64,000 nucleotides of DNA from Pseudomonas baltica (lineage in GTDB: Bacteria; Pseudomonadota; Gammaproteobacteria; Pseudomonadales; Pseudomonadaceae). The DNA lies in NCBI RefSeq assembly GCF_031880315.1, contig NZ_CP134771.1:3246001-3310000 (forward strand). The letters run 5' to 3'. The notes under the pieces were generated by a model. That model was given only the letters and a program-made list of their open reading frames with translations, did no database searches and was not told where the DNA came from. Positions 18,041 to 26,570 of the stretch are shown here, piece after piece (the first letter of the stretch is position 1; the number at the start of each line of letters is the position of its first letter). A program made the position numbers and the translations under genes.

Positions 18041-18146
18041 GACCAGGCTCCGCGTCCAGGCAGTTGGACGCCTCCAGCCACAGGGCGTTGATGATGCCGA
18101 AGCTGCAAGCCAGCAACACGCCGAGAATCCAGGCGAAATACCACAT
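18030..18146 (-). CDS. cydX: cytochrome bd-I oxidase small subunit CydX
   Basis: A 38-residue gene. It begins MWYFAWILGVLLACSFGI and continues INALWLE, which closely matches E. coli CydX: one N-terminal membrane helix with the conserved WYFAWILG and NALWLE segments. It lies 12 bp after the cydB stop, with a GAGG ribosome-binding site just before its ATG, and overlaps the ybgE start by 11 bp. CydX binds CydA and stabilises the haem b595/d site. Confidence 0.93.
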   Translation of the reverse strand: MWYFAWILGVLLACSFGIINALWLEASNCLDAEPGHAD

Positions 18147-18158
18147 GGCAGATGCTCC

Positions 18159-19301
18159 TCAATAAAGTCCGTAGGGGTTTTCTTCGATATGCGCGGTGGT
18201 GGTGCGACCCCACATCTTCACGTAACACCAGGTGGTGTAGCAGAGGATGATCGGCACGAACACGGCGGCCACCACCAGCATGATGGTCAGCGTCAGGCGG
18301 CTCGACACCGCGTCCCAGATCGTCAGGCTCGCGGCCGGGTTGAAGGTCGAAGGCATGATGAACGGGAACAGCGCGAAGCCTGCGGTGCAGATCGCGCCAA
18401 CGATGGCCAGGCTGCTGCCCAGAAACGCCAGCCGTGGCGAACGACCACTGGCGGCCAGCAAGGCCAAAACGCCACCCAGCACGCCCAGCAGCGGCGCCAC
18501 GGCGGTGATCGGGTAACGTTGATAGTTGCCCAGCCAGCCCGGATTGCCTGTCACTACGGTCTTGTCCAAGGGATTGAGTGCGGCCGATGGATCGAAGCTG
18601 GAGGTAATCACCATGCCATCGATACCGCCCAGCGCCAGCCACAGGCCTGCGCCCAGAAAGGCGATGAGAAACACCAACGCCAATACCTGCACCGCCCGCC
18701 GCGCGCGCTGGGCAATGGCGCCTTCGGTGCGCAGCATCAGCCAGCTGCCGCCGTGCATCGCCAGCATGCTCAGGCTGACCACGCCGCACAGCAGCGCGAA
18801 CGGTGCGAGCAACTGCCAGAAGCTGCCGTGATAGCTGGAACGCAGGCTGTCATCGAGTTCCAGCGGCACGCCCAGCAGCAGGTTGCCAAAGGCTACGCCG
18901 AACACCAGCGACGGCACCAGGCCACCGACGAACAGCCCCCAGTCCCAGCTCTGGCGCCAGCGAGTGTTGTCGAGTTTACTGCGGTAGTCGAAGCCCACCG
19001 GCCGTACGAACAGCGCGAACAGCACCAACAACAACGCCCAGTAGAACCCCGAGAAGGCCGCGCCATACACCAGCGGCCAGGCGGCGAACAAGCCGGCCCC
19101 GGCGGTAATCAGCCAGACCTGGTTGCCGTCCCAGTGCGGGGCGATGGTGTTGATCACCACGCGGCGCTCGTTGTCGCTACGGCCCACCAGCGGCATGAGG
19201 ATGGCGGCGCCGAGGTCGAAGCCATCGGTCACGGCGAAACCGATCAGCAGAACGCCGACCAGCACCCACCAGATCAGCTTGAGTGTCTGGTAATCAAACA
19301 T
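18159..19301 (-). CDS. cydB: cytochrome bd ubiquinol oxidase subunit II
   Basis: A 380-residue membrane protein, close to E. coli CydB (379). It begins [27 protein letters not shown], the conserved N-terminal helix, and contains [12 protein letters not shown] and [13 protein letters not shown]. It is the structural partner of CydA in the two-subunit quinol oxidase of the inner membrane. It overlaps the cydA stop by 8 bp and is followed by cydX, so the whole set is one transcript. Confidence 0.96.
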   Translation of the reverse strand: MFDYQTLKLIWWVLVGVLLIGFAVTDGFDLGAAILMPLVGRSDNERRVVINTIAPHWDGNQVWLITAGAGLFAAWPLVYGAAFSGFYWALLLVLFALFVRPVGFDYRSKLDNTRWRQSWDWGLFVGGLVPSLVFGVAFGNLLLGVPLELDDSLRSSYHGSFWQLLAPFALLCGVVSLSMLAMHGGSWLMLRTEGAIAQRARRAVQVLALVFLIAFLGAGLWLALGGIDGMVITSSFDPSAALNPLDKTVVTGNPGWLGNYQRYPITAVAPLLGVLGGVLALLAASGRSPRLAFLGSSLAIVGAICTAGFALFPFIMPSTFNPAASLTIWDAVSSRLTLTIMLVVAAVFVPIILCYTTWCYVKMWGRTTTAHIEENPYGLY

Positions 19302-20892
19302 GTTGAGGGACTCCCTTGAGGATCACGGCAGGCTTGGCAGCGACGTCTTGCTCATAGTGATAGCGACCGGTATGCAGGCTACTCGGCCCCAGGCGCGCGA
19401 ACTTGATCATCAGGTACATCTCGATCACCAGCAGCACGGTGTAGAACGCCACCAGCGCCAGCAGCGAGCCCCAGATGTCCCCGGCGGACAAACTGGACGC
19501 CGACAGATGCGTAGGCAGCACTTCGCCGATCGACCACGGCTGGCGCCCATGCTCGGCCACGAACCAGCCGGTCTGAGTGGCAACCCACGGCAGCGGCAGG
19601 CTGATCACCGCCCATCTCAGCAGCCAGCGCTTGCGGTGCTCGTTTTTGCGCGCCGAGGCGTAGAAGGCACAGGCGAACAGCGCCAGCATCAACAGGCCGC
19701 TCAGCACCATCAGGCGGAAAGTCCAGAAAATCGACGCCACGCCGGGGATGGTATCCAGCGCTGCCTGCTTGATCTGCGCATCGCTGGCGTCCACCACCTT
19801 GTCGGTGTATTTCTTCAGCAGCAGGCCGTAGCCCAGGTCCCTCTTCACCGCGTCGAAGGCCGCTATGGTCGGGCCGCTATGGTCACCGCCACGCAGTAGG
19901 GTCAGCAGTGCATAAGCCTGCATGCCGTTGCGCACCCGTTGCTCGTGCTCGACCACCAGGTCCTTGATACCGGTGACCTGTTTGTCCACCGAGCGCGTGG
20001 CGATAATGCCCATCACGTAGGGGATCTTGACCGCATAGTCGGTGCGCTGCTCGGCCTGGTTGGGCAAGCCGAACAGGGTAAAGGCAGCCGGTGCCGGCTC
20101 GGTGTCCCACTCGGCCTCGATGGCTGCCAGCTTGGTCTGCTGCACGTCGCCGATCTCGTAGCCGGATTCGTCACCGAGGATGATCACCGACAGGATCGAG
20201 GCCATGCCGAACGCCGAGGCGATGGCGAACGAGCGCCGCGCAAAGCCGACATCGCGCCCGCGCAGCAGGTAGAAGCTGGAGATCGCCAGCACGAACACCG
20301 CGCCGGTCACGTAGCCCGACGCCACGGTGTGGACGAACTTCACCTGGGCCACCGGGTTGAAGATCAGCGCGCTGAAGCTGGTGAGCTCCATGCGCAGGGT
20401 GACGAAGTTGAACTCCGCGCCCACCGGGTTCTGCATCCAGCCATTGGCGATCAGAATCCACAGCGCCGACAGGTTCGAGCCCAGCGCCACCAGCCAGGTC
20501 ACGCCCAGGTGCTGGACCTTGCTCAGGCGCTCCCAGCCGAAGAAGAACAGGCCGATGAAGGTCGACTCGAGGAAGAACGCCATCATCCCTTCGATCGCCA
20601 GCGGTGCACCGAAAATGTCGCCCACGTAGTGGCTGTAGTAGGCCCAGTTGGTGCCGAACTGGAACTCCATGGTCAGCCCCGTGGTGACCCCGAGGGCGAA
20701 ATTGATGCCGAACAATTTGCCCCAGAACTGGGTCATGTCCTTGTACACCTGCTTGCCGGTCATGACGTAGACCGACTCCATGATCGCCAGCAAAAACGCC
20801 ATGCCGATGGTCAGGGGCACAAACAGGAAGTGATAGAGCGCAGTCATGGCGAATTGCAGCCGAGACAGGTCGACGACTGATTCAGAGATCAT
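19294..20892 (-). CDS. cydA: cytochrome bd ubiquinol oxidase subunit I
   Basis: A 532-residue haem-binding subunit that oxidises ubiquinol and reduces O2 to water at low oxygen. The haem b595 ligand His is at residue 21 ([12 protein letters not shown]). [16 protein letters not shown] is the long-Q-loop-side signature of E. coli-type CydA. Its length and the presence of cydX and ybgE indicate the bd-I type rather than the shorter cyanide-insensitive CioA typical of many pseudomonads. It overlaps cydP by 4 bp and cydB by 8 bp. Confidence 0.96.
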   Translation of the reverse strand: MISESVVDLSRLQFAMTALYHFLFVPLTIGMAFLLAIMESVYVMTGKQVYKDMTQFWGKLFGINFALGVTTGLTMEFQFGTNWAYYSHYVGDIFGAPLAIEGMMAFFLESTFIGLFFFGWERLSKVQHLGVTWLVALGSNLSALWILIANGWMQNPVGAEFNFVTLRMELTSFSALIFNPVAQVKFVHTVASGYVTGAVFVLAISSFYLLRGRDVGFARRSFAIASAFGMASILSVIILGDESGYEIGDVQQTKLAAIEAEWDTEPAPAAFTLFGLPNQAEQRTDYAVKIPYVMGIIATRSVDKQVTGIKDLVVEHEQRVRNGMQAYALLTLLRGGDHSGPTIAAFDAVKRDLGYGLLLKKYTDKVVDASDAQIKQAALDTIPGVASIFWTFRLMVLSGLLMLALFACAFYASARKNEHRKRWLLRWAVISLPLPWVATQTGWFVAEHGRQPWSIGEVLPTHLSASSLSAGDIWGSLLALVAFYTVLLVIEMYLMIKFARLGPSSLHTGRYHYEQDVAAKPAVILKGVPQHV

Positions 20893-21086
20893 TGCGGGTT
20901 CTTCTCAGGTAAGACGGTGGGAGCGCCCAGCAAGTGCTGGGCAACAGAATCGCGTTCGTCCATGAGCGGTGCCGGGGTGGCGAACCACAGCGTGTGAATC
21001 CCCATGAGCAGTGCCAGCTTGACCAGCACAATCACAGCGATTTCGCGGGCCAGCGGGGTTTTTAGAAAAGCGAAATGGCTTGCCAT
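20889..21086 (-). CDS. cydP: cytochrome oxidase small subunit CydP
   Basis: A 65-residue protein with one membrane helix (about residues 14-34, [20 protein letters not shown]). It is the first gene of the cyd operon, overlapping the cydA start by 4 bp. The ATG at 21084-21086 ([15 protein letters not shown]) was chosen over longer starts because it puts the charged segment directly before the helix. The name CydP is used for this small protein upstream of cydA in proteobacteria; its role is thought to be in assembly or stability. Confidence 0.8.
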   Translation of the reverse strand: MASHFAFLKTPLAREIAVIVLVKLALLMGIHTLWFATPAPLMDERDSVAQHLLGAPTVLPEKNPQ

Positions 21087-21139
21087 GACAGATACTCGAT
21101 GAGGTCGTTGCATCTTCGAGCAACCCTTGGGCGCTTCTG

Positions 21140-21153
21140 TTGATCCAAGTCAA
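21140..21153. promoter_or_regulatory. ANR/FNR-type binding site upstream of the cyd operon
   Basis: TTGATCCAAGTCAA matches the FNR/ANR consensus TTGAT-N4-ATCAA at 9 of 10 defined bases. It lies about 54 bp upstream of the cydP ATG in the divergent gap between cydP and the GTPase gene. This fits oxygen-dependent control of the bd oxidase by ANR; whether it activates or represses depends on the promoter position, which I cannot fix. Confidence 0.75.
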
Positions 21154-21259
21154 AAGGCCACTGCGCACCCCACTGCGGCATGGCGCCACAGGCATCACCG
21201 CTCCGGGGGGTGCCGCGCGCTAGAATGCCCCTCGACCGCCGAGACAGGACCGATAACCG

Positions 21260-22396
21260 ATGAGCTTGATCGACCGCCTCTACCGGACCCTTAACCCCGC
21301 CAGGGATCCGAACCTGAGCGCCGCCTTCGCGCACAGCGACGACCACCTGCCGACCCTGTGGCTGCTGGGCAAGACCGGCGCCGGCAAGTCCTCGCTGATC
21401 CGCGCCCTCACTGGCCTGGACCGCATCGAGGTGGGCTCGGGCTTTCGCCCCTGCACCCTGACCTCGGCGCAGTACCGCTTCCCGGCGCAGACCCCGGTGC
21501 TGGCGTTCATGGACACCCGCGGCCTGGCCGAGGCCGACTACGACGCCAGCGCAGACATCGCCAACTGCGAGGCCGCCAGCCACGCCCTGATCGTGGTGAT
21601 GAAAGCCGAAGACCCTGAACAATCCCAGGTGCTGCGCGCGCTCAAGCAGATTCGCCGCTCGGGCAAGATCCGCGATTTGCTGCTGGTGCACACCGGCATC
21701 CAGCAGGTGGCGGATGGCGACGAGCGCCAGCGCTGCATTCGCCACAATCAGCAGCAGGTCGAGGCGGTGTGGGGCGAGGTCGACAGCGTAGCGGTGGATT
21801 TCGTCGGCATCGACGGTCAGCCCTATGGCCTGGCGGCCCTGACCGAGAAACTCGGCGAGCGCCTGCCGATCATCACCGAACTGTTCGACGATCGCGGCCA
21901 CGCCAACGTCGAGGAGCAGAACTTCCAGCAGCTCAAGCGTGAAATCATGTGGTACGCCGGGGCGGCCGGGGCCACCGATGCGGTACCTGCGCTGGGGTTG
22001 GTGTCGGTGCCGGCGCTGCAACTGAAAATGCTCCACAGCCTGGCCAATCGCTACGGCCTGGTGTGGAGCAAGCGCTTGCTGGCCGAATTCGGCACCGCCA
22101 TGGGCGCCGGCTTCGGCCTGCAATACGCCTCGCGCCTGGGCCTGCGGCAGCTGGTCAAGTTGATCCCGGTGTATGGGCAAACGGTGGGGGGCGCTTCGGC
22201 GGCGGTTGCCAGCTATTGCTACACCTACGCGCTGGGGCGGGCGGCGTGCCTGTACTTCTATCGGGCCAAGCGCGGCGAGACGGTGTCATCCGAGGTCATC
22301 AACGCGCAGTTCAAGCAGGCGTTCGAGCACATCTTGCCGGTTGCCCGGGATGAACAGCCACCCACTGACACGCCTAACAACGAGAAGCCTTCATGA
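21260..22396 (+). CDS. P-loop GTPase with C-terminal DUF697-like membrane domain
   Basis: A 378-residue protein. The GTPase domain fills the first ~200 residues: G1 is LLGKTGAGKSSLI and G3 is DTRGL, but there is no NKxD at the G4 position (the segment reads LLLVHTGI). The second half has glycine/alanine-rich helices typical of YcjF/DUF697 proteins, probably membrane-associated. It overlaps the next GTPase gene by 4 bp and is divergent from the cyd operon. Its cellular role is unknown. The lost G4 motif suggests altered nucleotide specificity. Confidence 0.75.
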   Translation: MSLIDRLYRTLNPARDPNLSAAFAHSDDHLPTLWLLGKTGAGKSSLIRALTGLDRIEVGSGFRPCTLTSAQYRFPAQTPVLAFMDTRGLAEADYDASADIANCEAASHALIVVMKAEDPEQSQVLRALKQIRRSGKIRDLLLVHTGIQQVADGDERQRCIRHNQQQVEAVWGEVDSVAVDFVGIDGQPYGLAALTEKLGERLPIITELFDDRGHANVEEQNFQQLKREIMWYAGAAGATDAVPALGLVSVPALQLKMLHSLANRYGLVWSKRLLAEFGTAMGAGFGLQYASRLGLRQLVKLIPVYGQTVGGASAAVASYCYTYALGRAACLYFYRAKRGETVSSEVINAQFKQAFEHILPVARDEQPPTDTPNNEKPS

Positions 22397-23892
22397 AGAG
22401 AACCGTCAACGGCTTGGCCGCCATGGCGCGGATGTCCGATCGGTTGATGCCCTTCGCTCTGCTGTCGCTGGGCATTCCGCTGTTGCTGCTGGCCGGCTTC
22501 GGGCTGTATGGACTGTTTCGCTATGGCTACTGGCTGGCGTTTTTGCTGGCGCTGCTGGTGAGCACGCTGTTGGTCAGCGTCGGCCTGTGGATCGCCCGGC
22601 GGCGCATGACCGCGCGGGTGGCGCCGGCCGTCGAGCAGGCCGCGCAAAAGGCGCCGAAAATCCCCGATTACTGGTTGGCGCGGGATCAACAGATACACCA
22701 GCAGATGCTGCCCGAACTGCTCGACATCCTTAACGCCAGCCCCGACTGGCAACAGCTGCCGGACAACGGTTTGAAGGTGATACGCCGGGTCGCCGAGCTG
22801 TATCGCAGCGGTGCCAAGCGCGCGCACTGGGCGTTTACCGCCCCGGAGCTGCTGGCCATCGTCGAGCAGGTCAGCCGCCGTTATCGGCGCGTGCTCAAGA
22901 CCCATGTGCCGGGGGTCGACCATCTGCGCCTGTCGACCCTGATGACCGTCAACGAGCACCTCGACCGCTTCGGGCCCTGGGCCATGAAGGCCTTCAACAC
23001 CTACCGCGCGCTGCGCATGGTCACCCCGGACGGGCTGATGGCCGAAGTGCTCAGCCAGCTGCGTGGCGAGGTGTTCCACGGCCTGAGTGATGAACTGCAA
23101 GGGCGCCTCAAGTACCTGTTGATGCTCGAGGTGTTGCGCGCCTCCATCGATTTGTACGGCGGGCATTTCCGCTTCGACGAGGACGAATTGAAAACCAGCG
23201 AGGCCGGGCGCGAGGATGCCGAACGGCTGGCCGCGCCACTGGAGCCGATCCGGATCGGCTTCATTGGCCAGGTGGGCGCGGGCAAGTCATCGCTGATCAA
23301 TGCCTTGACCGGCGGCATGCGCGCCGAGGTCAGCGCGCTGCCCGCCACCGATGGGGTGCAGGTGTATGACTGCCGTATCGACGGCGATACCGCGCTGCGG
23401 CTGGTGGATCTGCCGGGGCTCAATGGTGAGGTCAAGACCGAAAAGCTGCTGTTCGAGCAGGTCCGCGACTGCGATCTGTTGCTGTGGGTGCTCAAGGCCA
23501 ATCAGCCGGCCCGAGCGCTGGACCAACAGCTGCGGCGTCGTTTGGATGACTGGTTTGCCTTGGCGAAGAATGTCGATCACCGTCCGCCGACGGTGATCGG
23601 GGTGTTGAGTCAGATCGACAAGCTGAGCGCTGATCCGCAGGCGCCGGTGATCGCCGAGGCGGTGGCGTTCAATCGCGAACTGTTGGGGTTGCCGCAGGTG
23701 GTGGCAGTGTCGGTGCTGCCGACGCCGGTGAATCTGCAAGCGTTGCAGCGGTTGCTGCTGGAGGGCTACAACAGCGCGGCGAATGTGCAGCTGAATCGGC
23801 GGCGGCGCGAAGCCGGAGAGTTTTCGGTGGGGCGGGAAGCGGAGCGGGTGCAAAAGGCGGCGAAGGGGTTGTTCAGTCTTTGGCAGAGCTGA
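22393..23892 (+). CDS. membrane-anchored P-loop GTPase
   Basis: A 499-residue protein with two N-terminal membrane helices (about residues 18-38 and 42-65) and a helical middle region (to about 270). The C-terminal GTPase domain has G1 GFIGQVGAGKSSLIN, G3 DLPGL and an atypical G4 SQIDK. This resembles the YcjX/EngA-like dynamin-like or Era-like membrane GTPases, but I cannot name a family with certainty. It is coupled to the preceding GTPase by a 4-bp ATGA overlap; the pair probably acts together at the inner membrane. Confidence 0.75.
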   Translation: MKRTVNGLAAMARMSDRLMPFALLSLGIPLLLLAGFGLYGLFRYGYWLAFLLALLVSTLLVSVGLWIARRRMTARVAPAVEQAAQKAPKIPDYWLARDQQIHQQMLPELLDILNASPDWQQLPDNGLKVIRRVAELYRSGAKRAHWAFTAPELLAIVEQVSRRYRRVLKTHVPGVDHLRLSTLMTVNEHLDRFGPWAMKAFNTYRALRMVTPDGLMAEVLSQLRGEVFHGLSDELQGRLKYLLMLEVLRASIDLYGGHFRFDEDELKTSEAGREDAERLAAPLEPIRIGFIGQVGAGKSSLINALTGGMRAEVSALPATDGVQVYDCRIDGDTALRLVDLPGLNGEVKTEKLLFEQVRDCDLLLWVLKANQPARALDQQLRRRLDDWFALAKNVDHRPPTVIGVLSQIDKLSADPQAPVIAEAVAFNRELLGLPQVVAVSVLPTPVNLQALQRLLLEGYNSAANVQLNRRRREAGEFSVGREAERVQKAAKGLFSLWQS

Positions 23893-23920
23893 GAATCGCG
23901 GCGCATTTACCGGCCTCTTC

Positions 23921-24003
23921 GCCGCCGAACGCGCAACCTTGCTCCCACAGGTGTACAGAGCCAATGTCGTACACCTGTGGGACAAGGTTGCGCATCCGGC
24001 GGC
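23921..24003. repeat. long REP-type inverted repeat, likely bidirectional terminator
   Basis: Two ~35-bp arms (23921-23955 and 23969-24003) are near-perfect reverse complements and contain the Pseudomonas REP core CTCCCACAGG. They lie between the convergent GTPase (+) and outer-membrane efflux (-) genes, where a strong stem-loop would stop transcription from both sides. Confidence 0.85.
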
Positions 24004-24025
24004 GTCAGCTCAATCAACGCAGATC

Positions 24026-25459
24026 CTAGGGCTTGCCCTGCTGTTGCCATCCTCCGCCCAGCGCCAGGAACAGATTGATCTGCTGCATCGCCACCTGAGT
24101 GTTCGCCGCCGCCAACTGGGCGCGCACGTCGGTGTACGTCCGGGTCGCCTGCAGATCCGCCAGGAACGATTCACGCCCGGACATATAGAACTGGTGCGTC
24201 TGGTCTGCCGCCTGTTTTGCCGACGTCGCCGCATCGGCCAACGCGTCGCGGCGGTCCAGCAAGGCGGTGTACTGCGCCAGGCCGGTCTGGGTTTCGCGGA
24301 TGGCGTTGAGCACGGTGTTGTCGAAGTTCGCCAAGGCTAATTGGGTGTTGGCCTCGGCCAGGTGAATCCGCGCACGCGCGCCGTTGCTCGGTACAGTCCA
24401 GTTGATCAGCGGGCCGAAGCCCCAGCGATTGCTCGACGGCTCGTTGAGCGAATCGAGCAGGCCCACGGTGCCCACCGTCGCGCCGAAACTGATGTCCGGA
24501 TACAACTGCCCCGTCGCCACGCCGATAGTCGCCGTGGCCGCCGCCAGCTTGCGCTCGGCCTGGCGGACGTCTGGGCGACGCTTGAGCAATTCGGCGCCCT
24601 GGCCCACCGGCAGCACCTGCGCGATGTGCGGCAGCTCGGCGCAATCGGCGGTGCCGGCCGGCAGTTGCGCCAGCGGCTTGGCCAGCAGCATCGACAGCTG
24701 GAACATCCCCGTCTGGCGGGCGGCTTCATACTTGGGCAGGTCAGCGCGCAGGGACTTGAATTGCGTCTGCGTGCGTGTCACCTGGGTTTCGTCGCCGCGG
24801 CCGGCATCCCGCAGGCGCGTCGCCAGGCGCACACCTTCTTGCTGCAGATCCAGCGACTGCTGGGCGATATTGCGCTCCTCGTTCGCCGCGCAGATCTGCG
24901 TGTAAGCCCGCACCACGTCGGCGACCACGGTAATGCGCGCGGTATCGGCCGCTGCCTGCGCCGCATCGGCATTGGCATTAGCTGCCTCGACGCCACGCTT
25001 GAGCGTGCCCCAGAGGTCGAACTGATAGGAGGTCTTGATCGAGAACGCACCGAGGTTGCCCACCGGCACTTTTTCGGTCAACAGAAACGCCTGTCCTGAT
25101 TCCTGCAGGCGCTGCACTTCGCCACTCGCGGAGGTGGTAAAGCCCCCTTCGGCATTGGCCTCATCGACCTGAAACTGCGCCCGGCTCAGGTTCGCCGCCG
25201 CCACGCGCAAATTGGTGTTGGAGGCCATTGCCTGGTGCACCAGCTCGTCGAGGCGCGGATCGTTGTACATCCGCCACCAATCCGCCGGCACCGGCGCCGA
25301 CACAACATTGCTGTCTTCCCCGGCCAGATCGCCTTGCAGGTCGGCGCGGTTGATCGCGGCATTCTTGGGCAGCGTGTAATCGGGGCCGACGGTCGAACAC
25401 GCGGCCAGCATCAAGCTCAAGCACAAGCACAAGACACTCAGACTGCCAGCGGCTTTCAT
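24026..25459 (-). CDS. outer-membrane efflux lipoprotein, NodT/OprM-type
   Basis: A 477-residue TolC-like outer-membrane channel. A lipoprotein signal peptide ends at LAACS (lipidated Cys21), followed by VGPDYTLP, the common start of NodT-type mature proteins. Two OEP repeats follow. It is the last gene of a four-protein efflux operon, overlapping the HlyD-type adaptor by 4 bp. It completes the tripartite pump to the outside. Confidence 0.9.
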   Translation of the reverse strand: MKAAGSLSVLCLCLSLMLAACSTVGPDYTLPKNAAINRADLQGDLAGEDSNVVSAPVPADWWRMYNDPRLDELVHQAMASNTNLRVAAANLSRAQFQVDEANAEGGFTTSASGEVQRLQESGQAFLLTEKVPVGNLGAFSIKTSYQFDLWGTLKRGVEAANANADAAQAAADTARITVVADVVRAYTQICAANEERNIAQQSLDLQQEGVRLATRLRDAGRGDETQVTRTQTQFKSLRADLPKYEAARQTGMFQLSMLLAKPLAQLPAGTADCAELPHIAQVLPVGQGAELLKRRPDVRQAERKLAAATATIGVATGQLYPDISFGATVGTVGLLDSLNEPSSNRWGFGPLINWTVPSNGARARIHLAEANTQLALANFDNTVLNAIRETQTGLAQYTALLDRRDALADAATSAKQAADQTHQFYMSGRESFLADLQATRTYTDVRAQLAAANTQVAMQQINLFLALGGGWQQQGKP

Positions 25460-26364
25460 TGGGCCGCTCCTGCCGGGTGCGCATCGCCATGGCCGTCGCC
25501 ATCGGCAATGATCGACACGGTCGCCGTACGGCCCGCGATCATGCGGAAGTCCTTGGGCAGGTCGTCGAAGGCGATGCGCACCGGAATCCGCTGCGCCAGG
25601 CGCACCCAGCTGAACGCCGGGTTGACGTTAGGCAGCAGGTTGCTGCCAGCGCTGCGGTCGCGGTCTTCGATGCCGGCGACGATGCTCTGCACGTGGCCGG
25701 TCAGGCGCGTGTTATCGCCCATCATGCGGATATCGACCTGCTGCCCGACATGGATCTGCGACAGCTTGGTCTCTTCGAAATAGCCTTCGATGTGGAACGA
25801 GGCGCTGTCCACGACCGAGAGCACTGCGCGGCCGGCACTGACGAATTCGTGGGCGCGTGGCGCACGGTCGTTGAGGAAGCCGTCGACCGGGCTGCGGATC
25901 ACCGAGCGGTCGAGGTTGAGCTGCGCGGCGTCCACCGCCACCTGCGCTTCGTTGACCGCCGATTGCGCACGCAACTCGCGGGACTGGCTTTCTTCCAGTT
26001 GCTCGCGCGCCACCAGATTGCCGAGGCCATGGTTACGCTTGTTCTCGCGTTGTGCCTGGGCCAGGGTTTCCTTGCGGTCGGCCAGGCTGGCCTGGGCCTG
26101 GCGCAGGGCCAGCTTGAAGCGATCCTGGTCGATGGTGAACAGCACGTCGCCGCGCCTGACCACCTGGTTGTCGCGCACGTCGACTTCCTGGATCAGCCCG
26201 GACACGTCCGGGGCGACCTGGATCACGTCGGCACGGATGTGACCGTCGCGCGTCCAGGGGGCATACATGTAGTACATGACCATGCGCCATACCACCACGC
26301 AGGCAAAGGCGACGACGAGCAAGGTAAGAATCAGACGGCCAAGGGTCAGCAGGGGTTTTTTCAT
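25456..26364 (-). CDS. HlyD-family periplasmic adaptor, AaeA-like
   Basis: A 302-residue membrane-fusion protein. It has an N-terminal membrane helix (about residues 10-30), then YAPWTRDGHIRADVIQVAPDVSG, which is characteristic of AaeA/EmrA-type adaptors, a coiled-coil hairpin rich in Q/A/E (about 75-140), and a beta-barrel end. It links the FUSC inner-membrane pump to the outer-membrane lipoprotein. It overlaps DUF1656 and OMF genes by 4 bp each. Confidence 0.9.
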   Translation of the reverse strand: MKKPLLTLGRLILTLLVVAFACVVVWRMVMYYMYAPWTRDGHIRADVIQVAPDVSGLIQEVDVRDNQVVRRGDVLFTIDQDRFKLALRQAQASLADRKETLAQAQRENKRNHGLGNLVAREQLEESQSRELRAQSAVNEAQVAVDAAQLNLDRSVIRSPVDGFLNDRAPRAHEFVSAGRAVLSVVDSASFHIEGYFEETKLSQIHVGQQVDIRMMGDNTRLTGHVQSIVAGIEDRDRSAGSNLLPNVNPAFSWVRLAQRIPVRIAFDDLPKDFRMIAGRTATVSIIADGDGHGDAHPAGAAQ

Positions 26365-26570
26365 GTCATGAGGCTTCGGCAGATGGCATCCACTGCGCCG
26401 AGCAGCACAGCGTAGAGAGCGACGTTGAATAAAGCCCGGTGCCAGACCAGGCGATAGAAATGGGCACGGTTCAAGACGCCGTGTACCACCAGAAACACAC
26501 CGTAGGTGATCGCCATGATCACCAGCAGCGTTGGCAGGAACACCCCGCCGACATCCAGTTCACCAATCAT
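26361..26570 (-). CDS. DUF1656 (AaeX-like) small membrane protein
   Basis: A 69-residue protein with two membrane helices (about 13-30 and 46-63). It begins MIGELDVGGVFLP, typical of DUF1656/AaeX. It lies between FUSC and HlyD genes with 4-bp overlaps on both sides, the standard gene order of aaeXAB-type operons. Its function is not known beyond association with the pump. Confidence 0.87.
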   Translation of the reverse strand: MIGELDVGGVFLPTLLVIMAITYGVFLVVHGVLNRAHFYRLVWHRALFNVALYAVLLGAVDAICRSLMT

